This document shows positions 16,965 to 25,287 of a stretch of DNA of 64,000 bases, in pieces. The notes beneath the pieces are model-generated. The model did no database searches. It was given only the letters and a program-made list of their open reading frames with translations, and was not told the origin of the DNA. This stretch comes from Phycisphaerales bacterium (GTDB taxonomy: Bacteria; Planctomycetota; Phycisphaerae; Phycisphaerales; UBA1924), in assembly GCA_030149165.1 (NCBI GenBank), contig JASBRY010000009.1, forward strand, positions 124,001 to 188,000, in the 5' to 3' direction. Within the stretch, counting starts at the first letter, position 1. Each line of letters begins with the position of its first letter. The translations under genes were made by a program, and so were the position numbers.

Positions 16965-18808
16965 TACCGGCTTTCCTCGTCGTTCTCGATCAGTTGGTGG
17001 CGTGCAAGCGATCTATAGAGCGGGGATGACTCGAGCAGCTCATCATGTGTCCCCGTTGCGACGATCGACCCATGATCCATGACCACGATACGATCAGCGC
17101 CGAGCACGGTGGACAGCCGATGCGCGACAATCAGGGTTGTCCGATCGGTGCAGAAGGTGGAAAGCACATCGCCGATGAGTCGTTCGGATTCCGCATCGAC
17201 CATCGAGGTCGCTTCATCCAGAATGAGGATCGCGGGATCTCTGAGGATCGCACGCGCGATCGCGATGCGTTGTCGTTGTCCTCCGGAGAGCGTCAGTCCC
17301 TGCTCACCCACTGGGGTATCGAAGCCGTCTTCAAGCGCTTCGATGAACGCGGTAGAGCGTGCTTGGTCCGCAGCGTGCTTGATCTGCTCGAATGTCGCGG
17401 AGGGATTGCCGTACGCGATGTTCTCGCGGATGGTCCCTTTGAACAGCACGACTTCCTGTGTGACCACGCCGATCTGTCGCCTCAGTGATCGGACACGCAC
17501 GCGTGTGGTGTCGATGCCATCGATGAGCACGCGCCCCTCATTGGGATCGAACAATCTTGGGACGAGGGAGAGGAGTGTGGTCTTGCCGCAGCCGTTGGGT
17601 CCGACAAACGCGACGGTCTCTCCGGCGTTGATCTTGAGTGAGACATCCGCGAGCGCTCGTGCGTTGGCGCCGGGATAGATGAACGAGACCTGATCAAACA
17701 CGAGGGACTTGGAGTGACGAGCGAGTTTGGGCATCCGTATATCGTGTCCAGGTTCAGGATCAGCGCCGAGCAAACGCTTGAGTCGATCAGCGGCAGCGCC
17801 GGATTGCTGGATGTCGTTGACCAATCCTGTGATCGGCTTGATCGCAGCACCAGCGATCGCGAGCGCGACCAAGACGGTCATGAACTCAGATTTATCGAGG
17901 TGTCCATCGATTATGAGCTTTACGGCGACGAGGGTGAGGGCGCCGAGTGTGAAGACGGTGATCATCTCAACAAGTGGCCCGGCGATCGCGCGAGCGGTGC
18001 GGACCTTGAGTTGCTGTTTGAGGACCTCTTTGTTGATGCGTCCGAATCGTCCCGCTTCGTAGCGTTCTGTGGTATGGACTTTGACAACGCGCATCCCTTG
18101 GAGCGCTTCGGTCGCGGCGCGATAGAGTCCCGCTCGGCTCGACAGGGCGCGTTCAGACGCTCGGCGGATACGCTTGCCGAGCTTGCGGATCACCGTCGCG
18201 AGGATCGGCATCAGCAGCAGAGCGACGAGCGCGAGCTGCCAGTTCGTGACAAGCGCCACTACCAGCGCGACCAGTCCCTTGGTGATCTGCGCCACGGCTT
18301 TGGACAGCAGCGCAACAAATCCAGCACTGAGTGCTTCGGTGTCGTTGACGATCCGTGAGATCGCGTCGGTTGGTCCCTCTGACACAATGGTCTTGAGCGG
18401 GAGGTGGATCACTCGACCAAACGCACGCCGGCGGATCATCGCGACGGAACGATGGACCACAGTCAACGCGAGGTACTGATGGAGGAAGTTCGCAGCCGCT
18501 CCGAAGACAGTCAGCACGCCGAGCGAGATCATGATCCACATCACGGCGTCGAATGGACCTTCCGGGAGCGCATCGATCGTGGATTGGGAGAGCAGTCCCT
18601 GCGCCCATCCGCTCGCGGTGTATTCCTCGGCGAGTTGTGGGAGTCCGCGATGTCCAGGTTCGAGGATGGTGTCGAGCACGGGCTGCATCGCGACGATGCC
18701 GGCGCCCATGCCTCCTGCGGAGATCATCGCGAAAATCAGCCCGAAAATCAGGTGGGTGCGCCATCGCAACATCTGTTTAGCAAAGTGCCAGAAGGCGTCC
18801 ATAGTCAT
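16964..18808 (-). CDS. ABC exporter, MsbA/lipid A-exporter-like (TMD-NBD fusion)
   Basis: Half-transporter of 614 residues working as a homodimer in the inner membrane. Six transmembrane helices span about residues 15-335. The nucleotide-binding domain (about 370-600) has Walker A VGPNGCGKTTL, Q-loop IGVVTQEVVLF, signature LSGGQRQRIAIARA, Walker B ILILDEAT and the switch His in IVAHRLST. The overall arrangement is MsbA/HlyB-like, suggesting export of lipid, glycolipid or drug. It begins 6 bp after the RND pump stop and runs into the zinc-ribbon gene, so it is the third gene of a four-gene operon. Substrate cannot be read from the sequence. Confidence 0.93.
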   Translation of the reverse strand: MTMDAFWHFAKQMLRWRTHLIFGLIFAMISAGGMGAGIVAMQPVLDTILEPGHRGLPQLAEEYTASGWAQGLLSQSTIDALPEGPFDAVMWIMISLGVLTVFGAAANFLHQYLALTVVHRSVAMIRRRAFGRVIHLPLKTIVSEGPTDAISRIVNDTEALSAGFVALLSKAVAQITKGLVALVVALVTNWQLALVALLLMPILATVIRKLGKRIRRASERALSSRAGLYRAATEALQGMRVVKVHTTERYEAGRFGRINKEVLKQQLKVRTARAIAGPLVEMITVFTLGALTLVAVKLIIDGHLDKSEFMTVLVALAIAGAAIKPITGLVNDIQQSGAAADRLKRLLGADPEPGHDIRMPKLARHSKSLVFDQVSFIYPGANARALADVSLKINAGETVAFVGPNGCGKTTLLSLVPRLFDPNEGRVLIDGIDTTRVRVRSLRRQIGVVTQEVVLFKGTIRENIAYGNPSATFEQIKHAADQARSTAFIEALEDGFDTPVGEQGLTLSGGQRQRIAIARAILRDPAILILDEATSMVDAESERLIGDVLSTFCTDRTTLIVAHRLSTVLGADRIVVMDHGSIVATGTHDELLESSPLYRSLARHQLIENDEESR

Positions 18809-18814
18809 TGTGGA

Positions 18815-21800
18815 TTATTCGTGCGCCGATGGGCTTTGAACAGTGGGGGCCGAGGAAGTCCCCAATGCCGCGATTTCAGGTGATTCGAGCGCTGGATTCT
18901 TTCGTGGGAGGTCAATGCGACCGGTCCAGAGCACGCGGAACGCGTGGACGATGTCGTCGAGGATCATCAGCAAGCAAGGGAGCAAGAGCAGGATGATGAA
19001 GGTCGCACTTATGAGTCCGCACGCGATGGTGATCGCCATCGGGATCAGGAACTGTGCTTGGAAGCTCTGCTCAAGCATCATCGGGAGCAATCCGAGCACA
19101 GTGGTGATCGTGGTGAGCATGATCGCGCGGAAGCGCGCCTTGCCTGTCAGGTAACCTGCATCGAATACACTCATCCCTTCGCGGCGCCGTGCGTTGAAGA
19201 ACTCCATGAAGATCAGCGAGTCGTTGACGACGATTCCCGCGAGTGCGACGAATCCGATCATCGAGAGGAAGGTCAGTGAGTAGCCGAGGATGAGATGTCC
19301 CCAAATCATCCCGACGAGCGCAAACGGGATCGCGGTCATAACGATCAGTGGCTGCGTGAAACTCCCGAACAACCACGCGAGGATGACATAGATCAATCCG
19401 CTCGCGACGAGCATCCCGATCGGGAGCGAGGACATGGAGTCCTGGAAGTCTTTTTGTCGTCCTCGTTCGATCAGATCCACGCCGTGCATGGATGCGAGTC
19501 GCTCAAGAATCAGGGGTTTGAGTTCTCCCGCGAGTTTGTCAGGATTCCCGAGCGCTCGATCGACATCCGCTTGAATGGACACGGCTCGCTGACGATCGAT
19601 CCTGCGGATCGTCGCGTAGGACTGCGACTCTTCGATGAGCGCGACTTCTCCGAGCGGGACTGGAGTGCCTTGCGGAGTGAACACATACTGACGCTCAATC
19701 GCGTTCATGGATCGGCGCGAGGATTCAGGGAGCGTGACGCGTACATCGACATCCTCGCGATCGCCCGCGAAGGTGTACGCTTCGATGCCGAAGACCATCG
19801 CTTGGATCTGACGGCCAAGATCAGCTCTCGTGAATCCCATCTCGCTGGCGCCGTCACGGAGTGTGAATCGGACTTCTTGCAGTCCACGATCGAGATCATC
19901 GGAGATGCCGTAGACCGCATCGAACTCGCTCATCGTGCGTTTGATCATTGCGACCGCTTCATCGAGAAGTTCCGGATGATCCGATGCGACGGTGTAGTTG
20001 AGATCTGTCCCTCCAGGACCTCCCGACATCCCGGCCATACGGATGCTTTTTGCGTCAGGGATCGGACCAACAAGATTGCGGATGCGTTCGATGAGCACAG
20101 AGGAACTGACATCGCGATCTTCTGCAGGATACAGCTCAAGGATCAACTGACCGATGTGAGGCGCTGATGAATCGCCTCCAGCGCCCTCCAGATCGCCGAC
20201 GGCGCCGGCTTGCGCGAAAGTGGTCTGGATCTCAGGTTGGTCCATGCACACGGCTTCGAATCGACGCACGATCTCGTCTGTGCGTGTCACAGGCGTACCG
20301 ATCGGCATCGCGATGGTGATGTTCACCGTTTCCGCATCGTCATCCTCGAAGAAGATAAACGCGAGGCGACCCGACGCGACGAGTCCAACGGAGACCATAA
20401 AGACAGCGATCACGATCGAGAACGCAATGTAGCGGTATCGCATCGCGAGGGTCAGGAGTTTCGCGTACGCGGGAATGATCTTGCCATTGATCAGGCGATC
20501 GCGAGCGTGGTCGTACTTGTCTTCAAACTTCTCGAATCGTCCGATCTTGCGGCCTGCTGAGTGTCGCTTGTCACTCCCTTTGAGCGATGATGCCATGTGC
20601 GAAGGGAGAATGAACAATGATTCGATGAGCGACACGCCGAGCGCGCATCCCACGATGATCGGGAGCACTTTCATGAAGTCCCCGATCTGACCATTGAGCA
20701 GCGCCAGTGGTAAGAACGCACAGATCGTGGTGAGCACAGTGGAGACCACGGGCCACGAGACCTGCTCCGTGCCTTCGACCGCTGCTTGGTACGCGTTGAG
20801 TCCGGACTCGTGCTTGGTCGCGATGTTCTCCGCGACAACGATCGCATCGTCGACGAGAATACCAATGACGATGATCAGCCCGAACATCGAGAGCAGATTG
20901 AGCGAGACATCGACCCACGCCATGATCGCGAGTGTTCCGAAGAGCGAGACGGCGAGTCCCATCGCGACCCAGAACGAGATGCGCCAGTTGAGCAGCAGCA
21001 CGAGCGTGAGGAACACGAGGATTCCACCGTACAGTGCGTTGCGGAGCAGGAGATTGAGACGGCCTGAGACAAAGCGTGAAAGCTCAGTGGTCGTCATCAA
21101 TGTGCCGGGAGGAGGGGCGATCGCATACTTCTCGGCGCCCAGTTGGTGTGCTTGCACGCGCGTTGATGCTTCAGGTGGTCCGAGCTTCTCTTTCCAGGTC
21201 AGTTCGATCTCTTCGCCGTTGCGTCCAGCGACATATGCCTTGACCAGTTCAGCGAGTTCGATGATGTCCTGCTTCCCAACGCGGAACACGGTGAGGTTTG
21301 CCGTGCGTTCACCCTCATAGCGTGAGGTCAGGTCGATATCGACGAATCCATCGGTAACCTTCGCGACATCTCTGACGCGGATCACCCCGCCGCTGTTGTC
21401 GGCTTTGAGAACAATGTCGAGGATCTCATCTCCACGTTCTTCGACGCCTACGGATCGGACTGAGATTGTTGAGGTGTTGGTGCGGACCGAACCACCTGGG
21501 AGCTCGATCATCGCGCTGCGGATTTTGTCGCCGACCATCGGGAGACTCAGTCCGTACTCGATCGCACGCGCCGGATCGACCTCGACGAGGATCTCGTCCG
21601 TCCGGATCCCGCCAGTCGAGATGTCGGTGATCCCTTCGAGCGAGAGCAGATCATCACGCGTCTCGTTGATGAAGTCTTTCATCGTGCGTTCGTCGGCGCT
21701 GCCGTAGAGCGCGACCACGATCGCGGGGAGTTTGGGTTCGATCTTGTCCACGATGATGTTGTCGACATCGTCTGGGAGGTCCTGGAGTGCATCGATCTCG

Positions 21801-22129
21801 CGTTTGACATCAGTCACCGCTTGATCAATGTGTGTGCCTTCCTCGAACTCGACCTGCAGTGATGCGGCGCCTTCTGAGATCGTGGTGACGATCTCTTTGA
21901 CACCTGTCAGATCCGCGACCGCGTCTTCGATTTTGACGCCGAGCGAGTCTTCGATCTCTTCCGGAGCAGCGCCAGGATACGGCGCGACAATCGACACGAC
22001 CCTCGGCTCAACATACGGGAAGAACTCACGGCGGAGGGTCGTTCCGAAGATCAATCCCGCGCCGATGAGCGCGAACATCACGAGGTTCGCGACAACATGC
22101 TTGCGGACACCGAATCGTGCGAGACTCAT
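18815..22129 (-). CDS. RND-family efflux pump, AcrB/HAE1-like
   Basis: Proton-driven inner-membrane pump of 1104 residues, full family length. The N-terminal membrane helix (VVANLVMFALIGAGL), porter domain repeats and two six-helix blocks are visible. In TM4 the proton-relay pair Asp-Asp is present (IGILVDDAIVVAENI). The second half starts near AMRYRYIAFSIVIAVFMV and carries the paired motif GIVVNDSLIFMEF. A short Pro/Ser/Ala tail ends the protein. The membrane fusion partner overlaps its start by 4 bp, so the two are translationally coupled. No TolC-like outer membrane gene lies in the operon. The TM4 acidic pair favours the HAE1/hydrophobe type over metal-ion (CzcA) pumps. Confidence 0.94.
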   Translation of the reverse strand: MSLARFGVRKHVVANLVMFALIGAGLIFGTTLRREFFPYVEPRVVSIVAPYPGAAPEEIEDSLGVKIEDAVADLTGVKEIVTTISEGAASLQVEFEEGTHIDQAVTDVKREIDALQDLPDDVDNIIVDKIEPKLPAIVVALYGSADERTMKDFINETRDDLLSLEGITDISTGGIRTDEILVEVDPARAIEYGLSLPMVGDKIRSAMIELPGGSVRTNTSTISVRSVGVEERGDEILDIVLKADNSGGVIRVRDVAKVTDGFVDIDLTSRYEGERTANLTVFRVGKQDIIELAELVKAYVAGRNGEEIELTWKEKLGPPEASTRVQAHQLGAEKYAIAPPPGTLMTTTELSRFVSGRLNLLLRNALYGGILVFLTLVLLLNWRISFWVAMGLAVSLFGTLAIMAWVDVSLNLLSMFGLIIVIGILVDDAIVVAENIATKHESGLNAYQAAVEGTEQVSWPVVSTVLTTICAFLPLALLNGQIGDFMKVLPIIVGCALGVSLIESLFILPSHMASSLKGSDKRHSAGRKIGRFEKFEDKYDHARDRLINGKIIPAYAKLLTLAMRYRYIAFSIVIAVFMVSVGLVASGRLAFIFFEDDDAETVNITIAMPIGTPVTRTDEIVRRFEAVCMDQPEIQTTFAQAGAVGDLEGAGGDSSAPHIGQLILELYPAEDRDVSSSVLIERIRNLVGPIPDAKSIRMAGMSGGPGGTDLNYTVASDHPELLDEAVAMIKRTMSEFDAVYGISDDLDRGLQEVRFTLRDGASEMGFTRADLGRQIQAMVFGIEAYTFAGDREDVDVRVTLPESSRRSMNAIERQYVFTPQGTPVPLGEVALIEESQSYATIRRIDRQRAVSIQADVDRALGNPDKLAGELKPLILERLASMHGVDLIERGRQKDFQDSMSSLPIGMLVASGLIYVILAWLFGSFTQPLIVMTAIPFALVGMIWGHLILGYSLTFLSMIGFVALAGIVVNDSLIFMEFFNARRREGMSVFDAGYLTGKARFRAIMLTTITTVLGLLPMMLEQSFQAQFLIPMAITIACGLISATFIILLLLPCLLMILDDIVHAFRVLWTGRIDLPRKNPALESPEIAALGTSSAPTVQSPSAHE

Positions 22130-23571
22130 GGCAGTTCCTCGCTCGTTGTCCGGCTCGCGGTTTCAGAAGCAGGATCCAGCAGGTCAACGATCATCCCCTG
22201 ACTGAGTTGATCCAGCAGGGAGACGACCACGCGTTGTCCCGATTCGAGTCCCGATGCGATGACCGTCCACTGATCCTCGTTGGGATCGAGCGATTCGATC
22301 TTGCCGTCGATGGAGTAATCGATTGTGATCGGGATGATCTCGATGCGTGCTTCGAGCTCGTTCTCTGTAGACTGTGCGATCAGCAAGCGCCCATTCTGGA
22401 TCGCTCGTCGAGGAACGACAAAGCGTGGACGATCATCCGGCGTGCTCACGCGCGCGAGAATGAATCGTCCAGGATTCAGCTTGCCCTGATCAAGCGGATT
22501 CTGCTCAACCTCGACATAGACAGTTACTGTTCTGCTTGTCGCGTCCGCTTCTGGTGCGATGCGAGTGATGGTGCCTTCTGTATCCGCTGGTCCTGTGGGT
22601 TCGCCTTCCCAGAGTTGTACAGTCTGACCAAGTTCCAACCAGTTGATCGCGCTCGCAGGGAGTTTGGCAGGGATTTCCAGATGCGCCAGATCGACGATCC
22701 GCGCGACCGGTGTTCCCAGCGCGACCCAATCGCCTTTTCGGAAGCTCACACTCTGGATCACTCCTGCGACTGGAGAGCGGATCACCGATCGTTGGAGATT
22801 TTCCTGCGCTGTCGCGGCGTTGGACTTCTGCGCCGCGAGCTGTGCAGCGAGTTGAGCACGACGCGAGGGGATCATCTCGAGTTTCTCGCGAAGCGATTCG
22901 ACCTCGCGTTGCACGCGCCGAAGCGATGCGGTCTTGGTGTCCAGCTCTCCGGCGCTTCCCGCGCCCGCTTCGATTGCTTGGCGCGTGCGTTCCAGATCGC
23001 GCTGTGCCGCATCGATCTCGTCGTTTGCGAGCTCGATCTGTGTGCCTACGCGTTCGGATTCGACATTGAGTCCCGCGATCTGTGCTTCAATCGCAGCCGC
23101 GGCTTGATTCGCGGCGTCCAGCGCGTTTGCGTAGTCGCTCGAGTCCAGACGCAGCAACACCGTACCGACCTGAACCTGCACTCCCGGCTCGATCATCTCG
23201 GGACGCTCGAGCACGCGTCCACCAACCTCAGCGACGACATCCGCGTCGTTCATCGAGCGAGCCGTGCCGTATCCATCCCATGTGCGATCGACATGCAAGC
23301 GTTGCGCTTCAATGGTGTGGACTTGGGTGGTGGGTCGGTGCTCTTCGCTGTGTGCGGTCTGGACTTTGCTCGCAACGAGCAGCTGAACGATCCCTCCTGC
23401 AGCGCCCAAGATCACAATGATCACGACGGCGCGGAAGAGCAGAGACGCGGCTTTGAGCATGCCGCTACTTTTGTTAGATGTGCTTTGGTCAGCTTTCTGC
23501 TGATCTGCAGAGGATCCAGTAGGGTCTGAATGATCGTTGGGATTCGTGGCATTGGTGGTGGTGGACTGCAC
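22126..23571 (-). CDS. Periplasmic adaptor (membrane fusion protein, HlyD/AcrA type) of the RND pump
   Basis: Links the RND pump to an outer membrane channel. A Ser/Thr/Asn-rich cytoplasmic N-terminus of about 40 residues is followed by a single membrane helix (about 45-68; LLFRAVVIIVILGAAGGIV). The lipoyl half-motifs VEVGGRVLERPEMIEPGVQVQVGT and VIRSPVAGVIQSVSFRKGDW flank a coiled-coil hairpin (about 145-245). Beta-barrel and membrane-proximal domains follow. Start is GTG, with GGAG about 8 nt upstream. The stop overlaps the pump start by 4 bp (ATGA type). It heads the four-gene export operon. An upstream DASS transporter gene is separated by 103 bp. Confidence 0.92.
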   Translation of the reverse strand: MQSTTTNATNPNDHSDPTGSSADQQKADQSTSNKSSGMLKAASLLFRAVVIIVILGAAGGIVQLLVASKVQTAHSEEHRPTTQVHTIEAQRLHVDRTWDGYGTARSMNDADVVAEVGGRVLERPEMIEPGVQVQVGTVLLRLDSSDYANALDAANQAAAAIEAQIAGLNVESERVGTQIELANDEIDAAQRDLERTRQAIEAGAGSAGELDTKTASLRRVQREVESLREKLEMIPSRRAQLAAQLAAQKSNAATAQENLQRSVIRSPVAGVIQSVSFRKGDWVALGTPVARIVDLAHLEIPAKLPASAINWLELGQTVQLWEGEPTGPADTEGTITRIAPEADATSRTVTVYVEVEQNPLDQGKLNPGRFILARVSTPDDRPRFVVPRRAIQNGRLLIAQSTENELEARIEIIPITIDYSIDGKIESLDPNEDQWTVIASGLESGQRVVVSLLDQLSQGMIVDLLDPASETASRTTSEELP

Positions 23572-23674
23572 GCATGGTCTCCAATCCAGGCCGCGAAAGC
23601 CCGGCTCGCGTTGATCGATCTATAGAACCCGCTGTGCGGATTCAGGATGCACCGTCTGGATGGTAGGCGGAACC

Positions 23675-25228
23675 TTACTGATCGATCTGATTGAGCGTGT
23701 TTGATTGGGGGTCATTTGGCGCTGAATTCGCTGAATCCAGCCCCAAGAGCCGAGGTGCGAATCCCCAGACCATCAGCGTGATGATGACAATGCAGATGAG
23801 ATTGAGTCCGAATCCGGCGAACGCCATTTGTTTGATGCTGATGCGTCCAGAAGCAAACACGATCGCGTTCGGAGGGGTCGCGACTGGGAGCATAAACGCA
23901 CACGATGCGGAAACTGCAGCGCCGATGACGAGCAGAGTCGGATCGATCCCCATGCCTTCACCCACCGCAGCGAGGACTGGGAGCATCGTGCTCGTGGTCG
24001 CGGTGTTGGATGTGATTTCCGTTAAGAACACGATGAGCGCCGTAACCCCTCCAAGCAGCGGGATCTCACCCGGATTTCCGAAGCTCGCGATCTGCTGACC
24101 AATCCATGTGTCGAGTCCAGTGTTGGTGACACCCTTCGCGAGCGCGAGTCCGCCTCCGAACAAGATCAGCACACCCCAAGGTATTGACTCAGCATGTTTC
24201 CAAGAGAGCACACGCGTCTGTCGAGAGCGATCTGTTGGAACGATGAACATCAATATCGCGCCCCCAATCGCGATGGTCGCGTCGTCGATCGTTGGAAAGT
24301 TTGGATATGCGCCGCTTTGGAGCCATGATTCGATCCAGCCGTGCGTGATCCATAAGAATGCGGTGAGTCCGAAGATGAGCACGGACAAGATCTCCGCGCT
24401 GCTCATAGGTCCCAGCGCATCGAGTCGCTCGCGGATGTACTTGCGTCCGCCCGGGATTTCTCCGATCCGTACCGGCATCGCAACGAAAACGAGATATGCC
24501 CAACTCACTGGGAGCATCACAGCCGTGAGCGGGATCCCGAGTGCGAGCCAGCGCGCGTAAGTCATTTCGATCTTGAGTTCCTGTGTCATGAATCCCGCGA
24601 GGAATCCATTGGGGGGGGTGCCGGTGATGGTCGCGATGCCTCCGATCGAAGCGCCGTACGCAAGCGCCAGCAGCAGACAGACATTGAAACGCTTAGCGCT
24701 AACGGATTCATAATCATCTCCAGCCGCGAGTACCCCGATCGAGAGCACGATTGGGAGCATCATCATCGCCGTCGCGGTGTTGGAAACGAACCCACTGAGC
24801 ACAGCGGACGCGAGCATGACGCCCGCGATGATCTGTCTTGGTCCAGTCCCGACGACCATGATGATCATCAGCGCGAGGCGTTTGTGAGCACCCCAGCGCT
24901 CGAGTCCCTTGCCAAGCATCAATCCCCCCATGAACAGGAAGATGAGCTTGTGCCCGTATCGGCTCGTGGTATCACTCACAGGCAGGATGCCGAGCAGTGG
25001 GAATCCGACGATGGGAATCAATGCGGTCGCGGCGAGCGGGATCGCTTCGCTGACCCACCACGCCGCCATGAGCACAGCGAGTCCCGCGAGTCGACGAGCT
25101 GGTTCGTCGAGTCCCGGCGCGTCTTTCAGGAGGACATACACACCGATCGCAAGCAATGGTCCCAGCACGAGTCCGATGTCGTGCGACTTCGAGGGTGGAT
25201 GCGTGACATTGCGTGTGTCTTCGTTCAT
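23675..25228 (-). CDS. DASS-family sodium:dicarboxylate/sulfate symporter (SLC13 type)
   Basis: Inner-membrane symporter for di- or tricarboxylates (succinate, citrate) or sulfate. About 11-12 transmembrane helices over 517 residues. The two family substrate/sodium motifs are present: SNTATAMMMLP in the first half with TGTPPNGFLAGF following, and TSNTATTSTMLPVLAAVG with ATPPNAIVFASG in the second. AAGGGAG 6 nt before the ATG is a good ribosome site. A C8 homopolymer falls in the Thr-Pro-Pro codons of the first motif. The gene is followed 103 bp later by the export operon, which may have its own promoter. Exact substrate is uncertain. Confidence 0.92.
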   Translation of the reverse strand: MNEDTRNVTHPPSKSHDIGLVLGPLLAIGVYVLLKDAPGLDEPARRLAGLAVLMAAWWVSEAIPLAATALIPIVGFPLLGILPVSDTTSRYGHKLIFLFMGGLMLGKGLERWGAHKRLALMIIMVVGTGPRQIIAGVMLASAVLSGFVSNTATAMMMLPIVLSIGVLAAGDDYESVSAKRFNVCLLLALAYGASIGGIATITGTPPNGFLAGFMTQELKIEMTYARWLALGIPLTAVMLPVSWAYLVFVAMPVRIGEIPGGRKYIRERLDALGPMSSAEILSVLIFGLTAFLWITHGWIESWLQSGAYPNFPTIDDATIAIGGAILMFIVPTDRSRQTRVLSWKHAESIPWGVLILFGGGLALAKGVTNTGLDTWIGQQIASFGNPGEIPLLGGVTALIVFLTEITSNTATTSTMLPVLAAVGEGMGIDPTLLVIGAAVSASCAFMLPVATPPNAIVFASGRISIKQMAFAGFGLNLICIVIITLMVWGFAPRLLGLDSANSAPNDPQSNTLNQIDQ

Positions 25229-25287
25229 TGAGTCTCCCTTAAGAGTCCCAATGGTATCACAACTGAATCATGTGTTGTTATTGGAGA

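Noticed and set aside
22117-23529. 470-codon plus-strand frame opposite the membrane fusion protein
   Set aside because: Antisense shadow of a clear HlyD/AcrA-type gene; Arg/Asp/Cys-rich translation with no family pattern.
24609-24618. G8/C8 homopolymer in the DASS transporter as a phase-variation tract
   Set aside because: It encodes the conserved Thr-Pro-Pro of the TPPN motif, and the frame is intact. Codon coincidence is a sufficient explanation.
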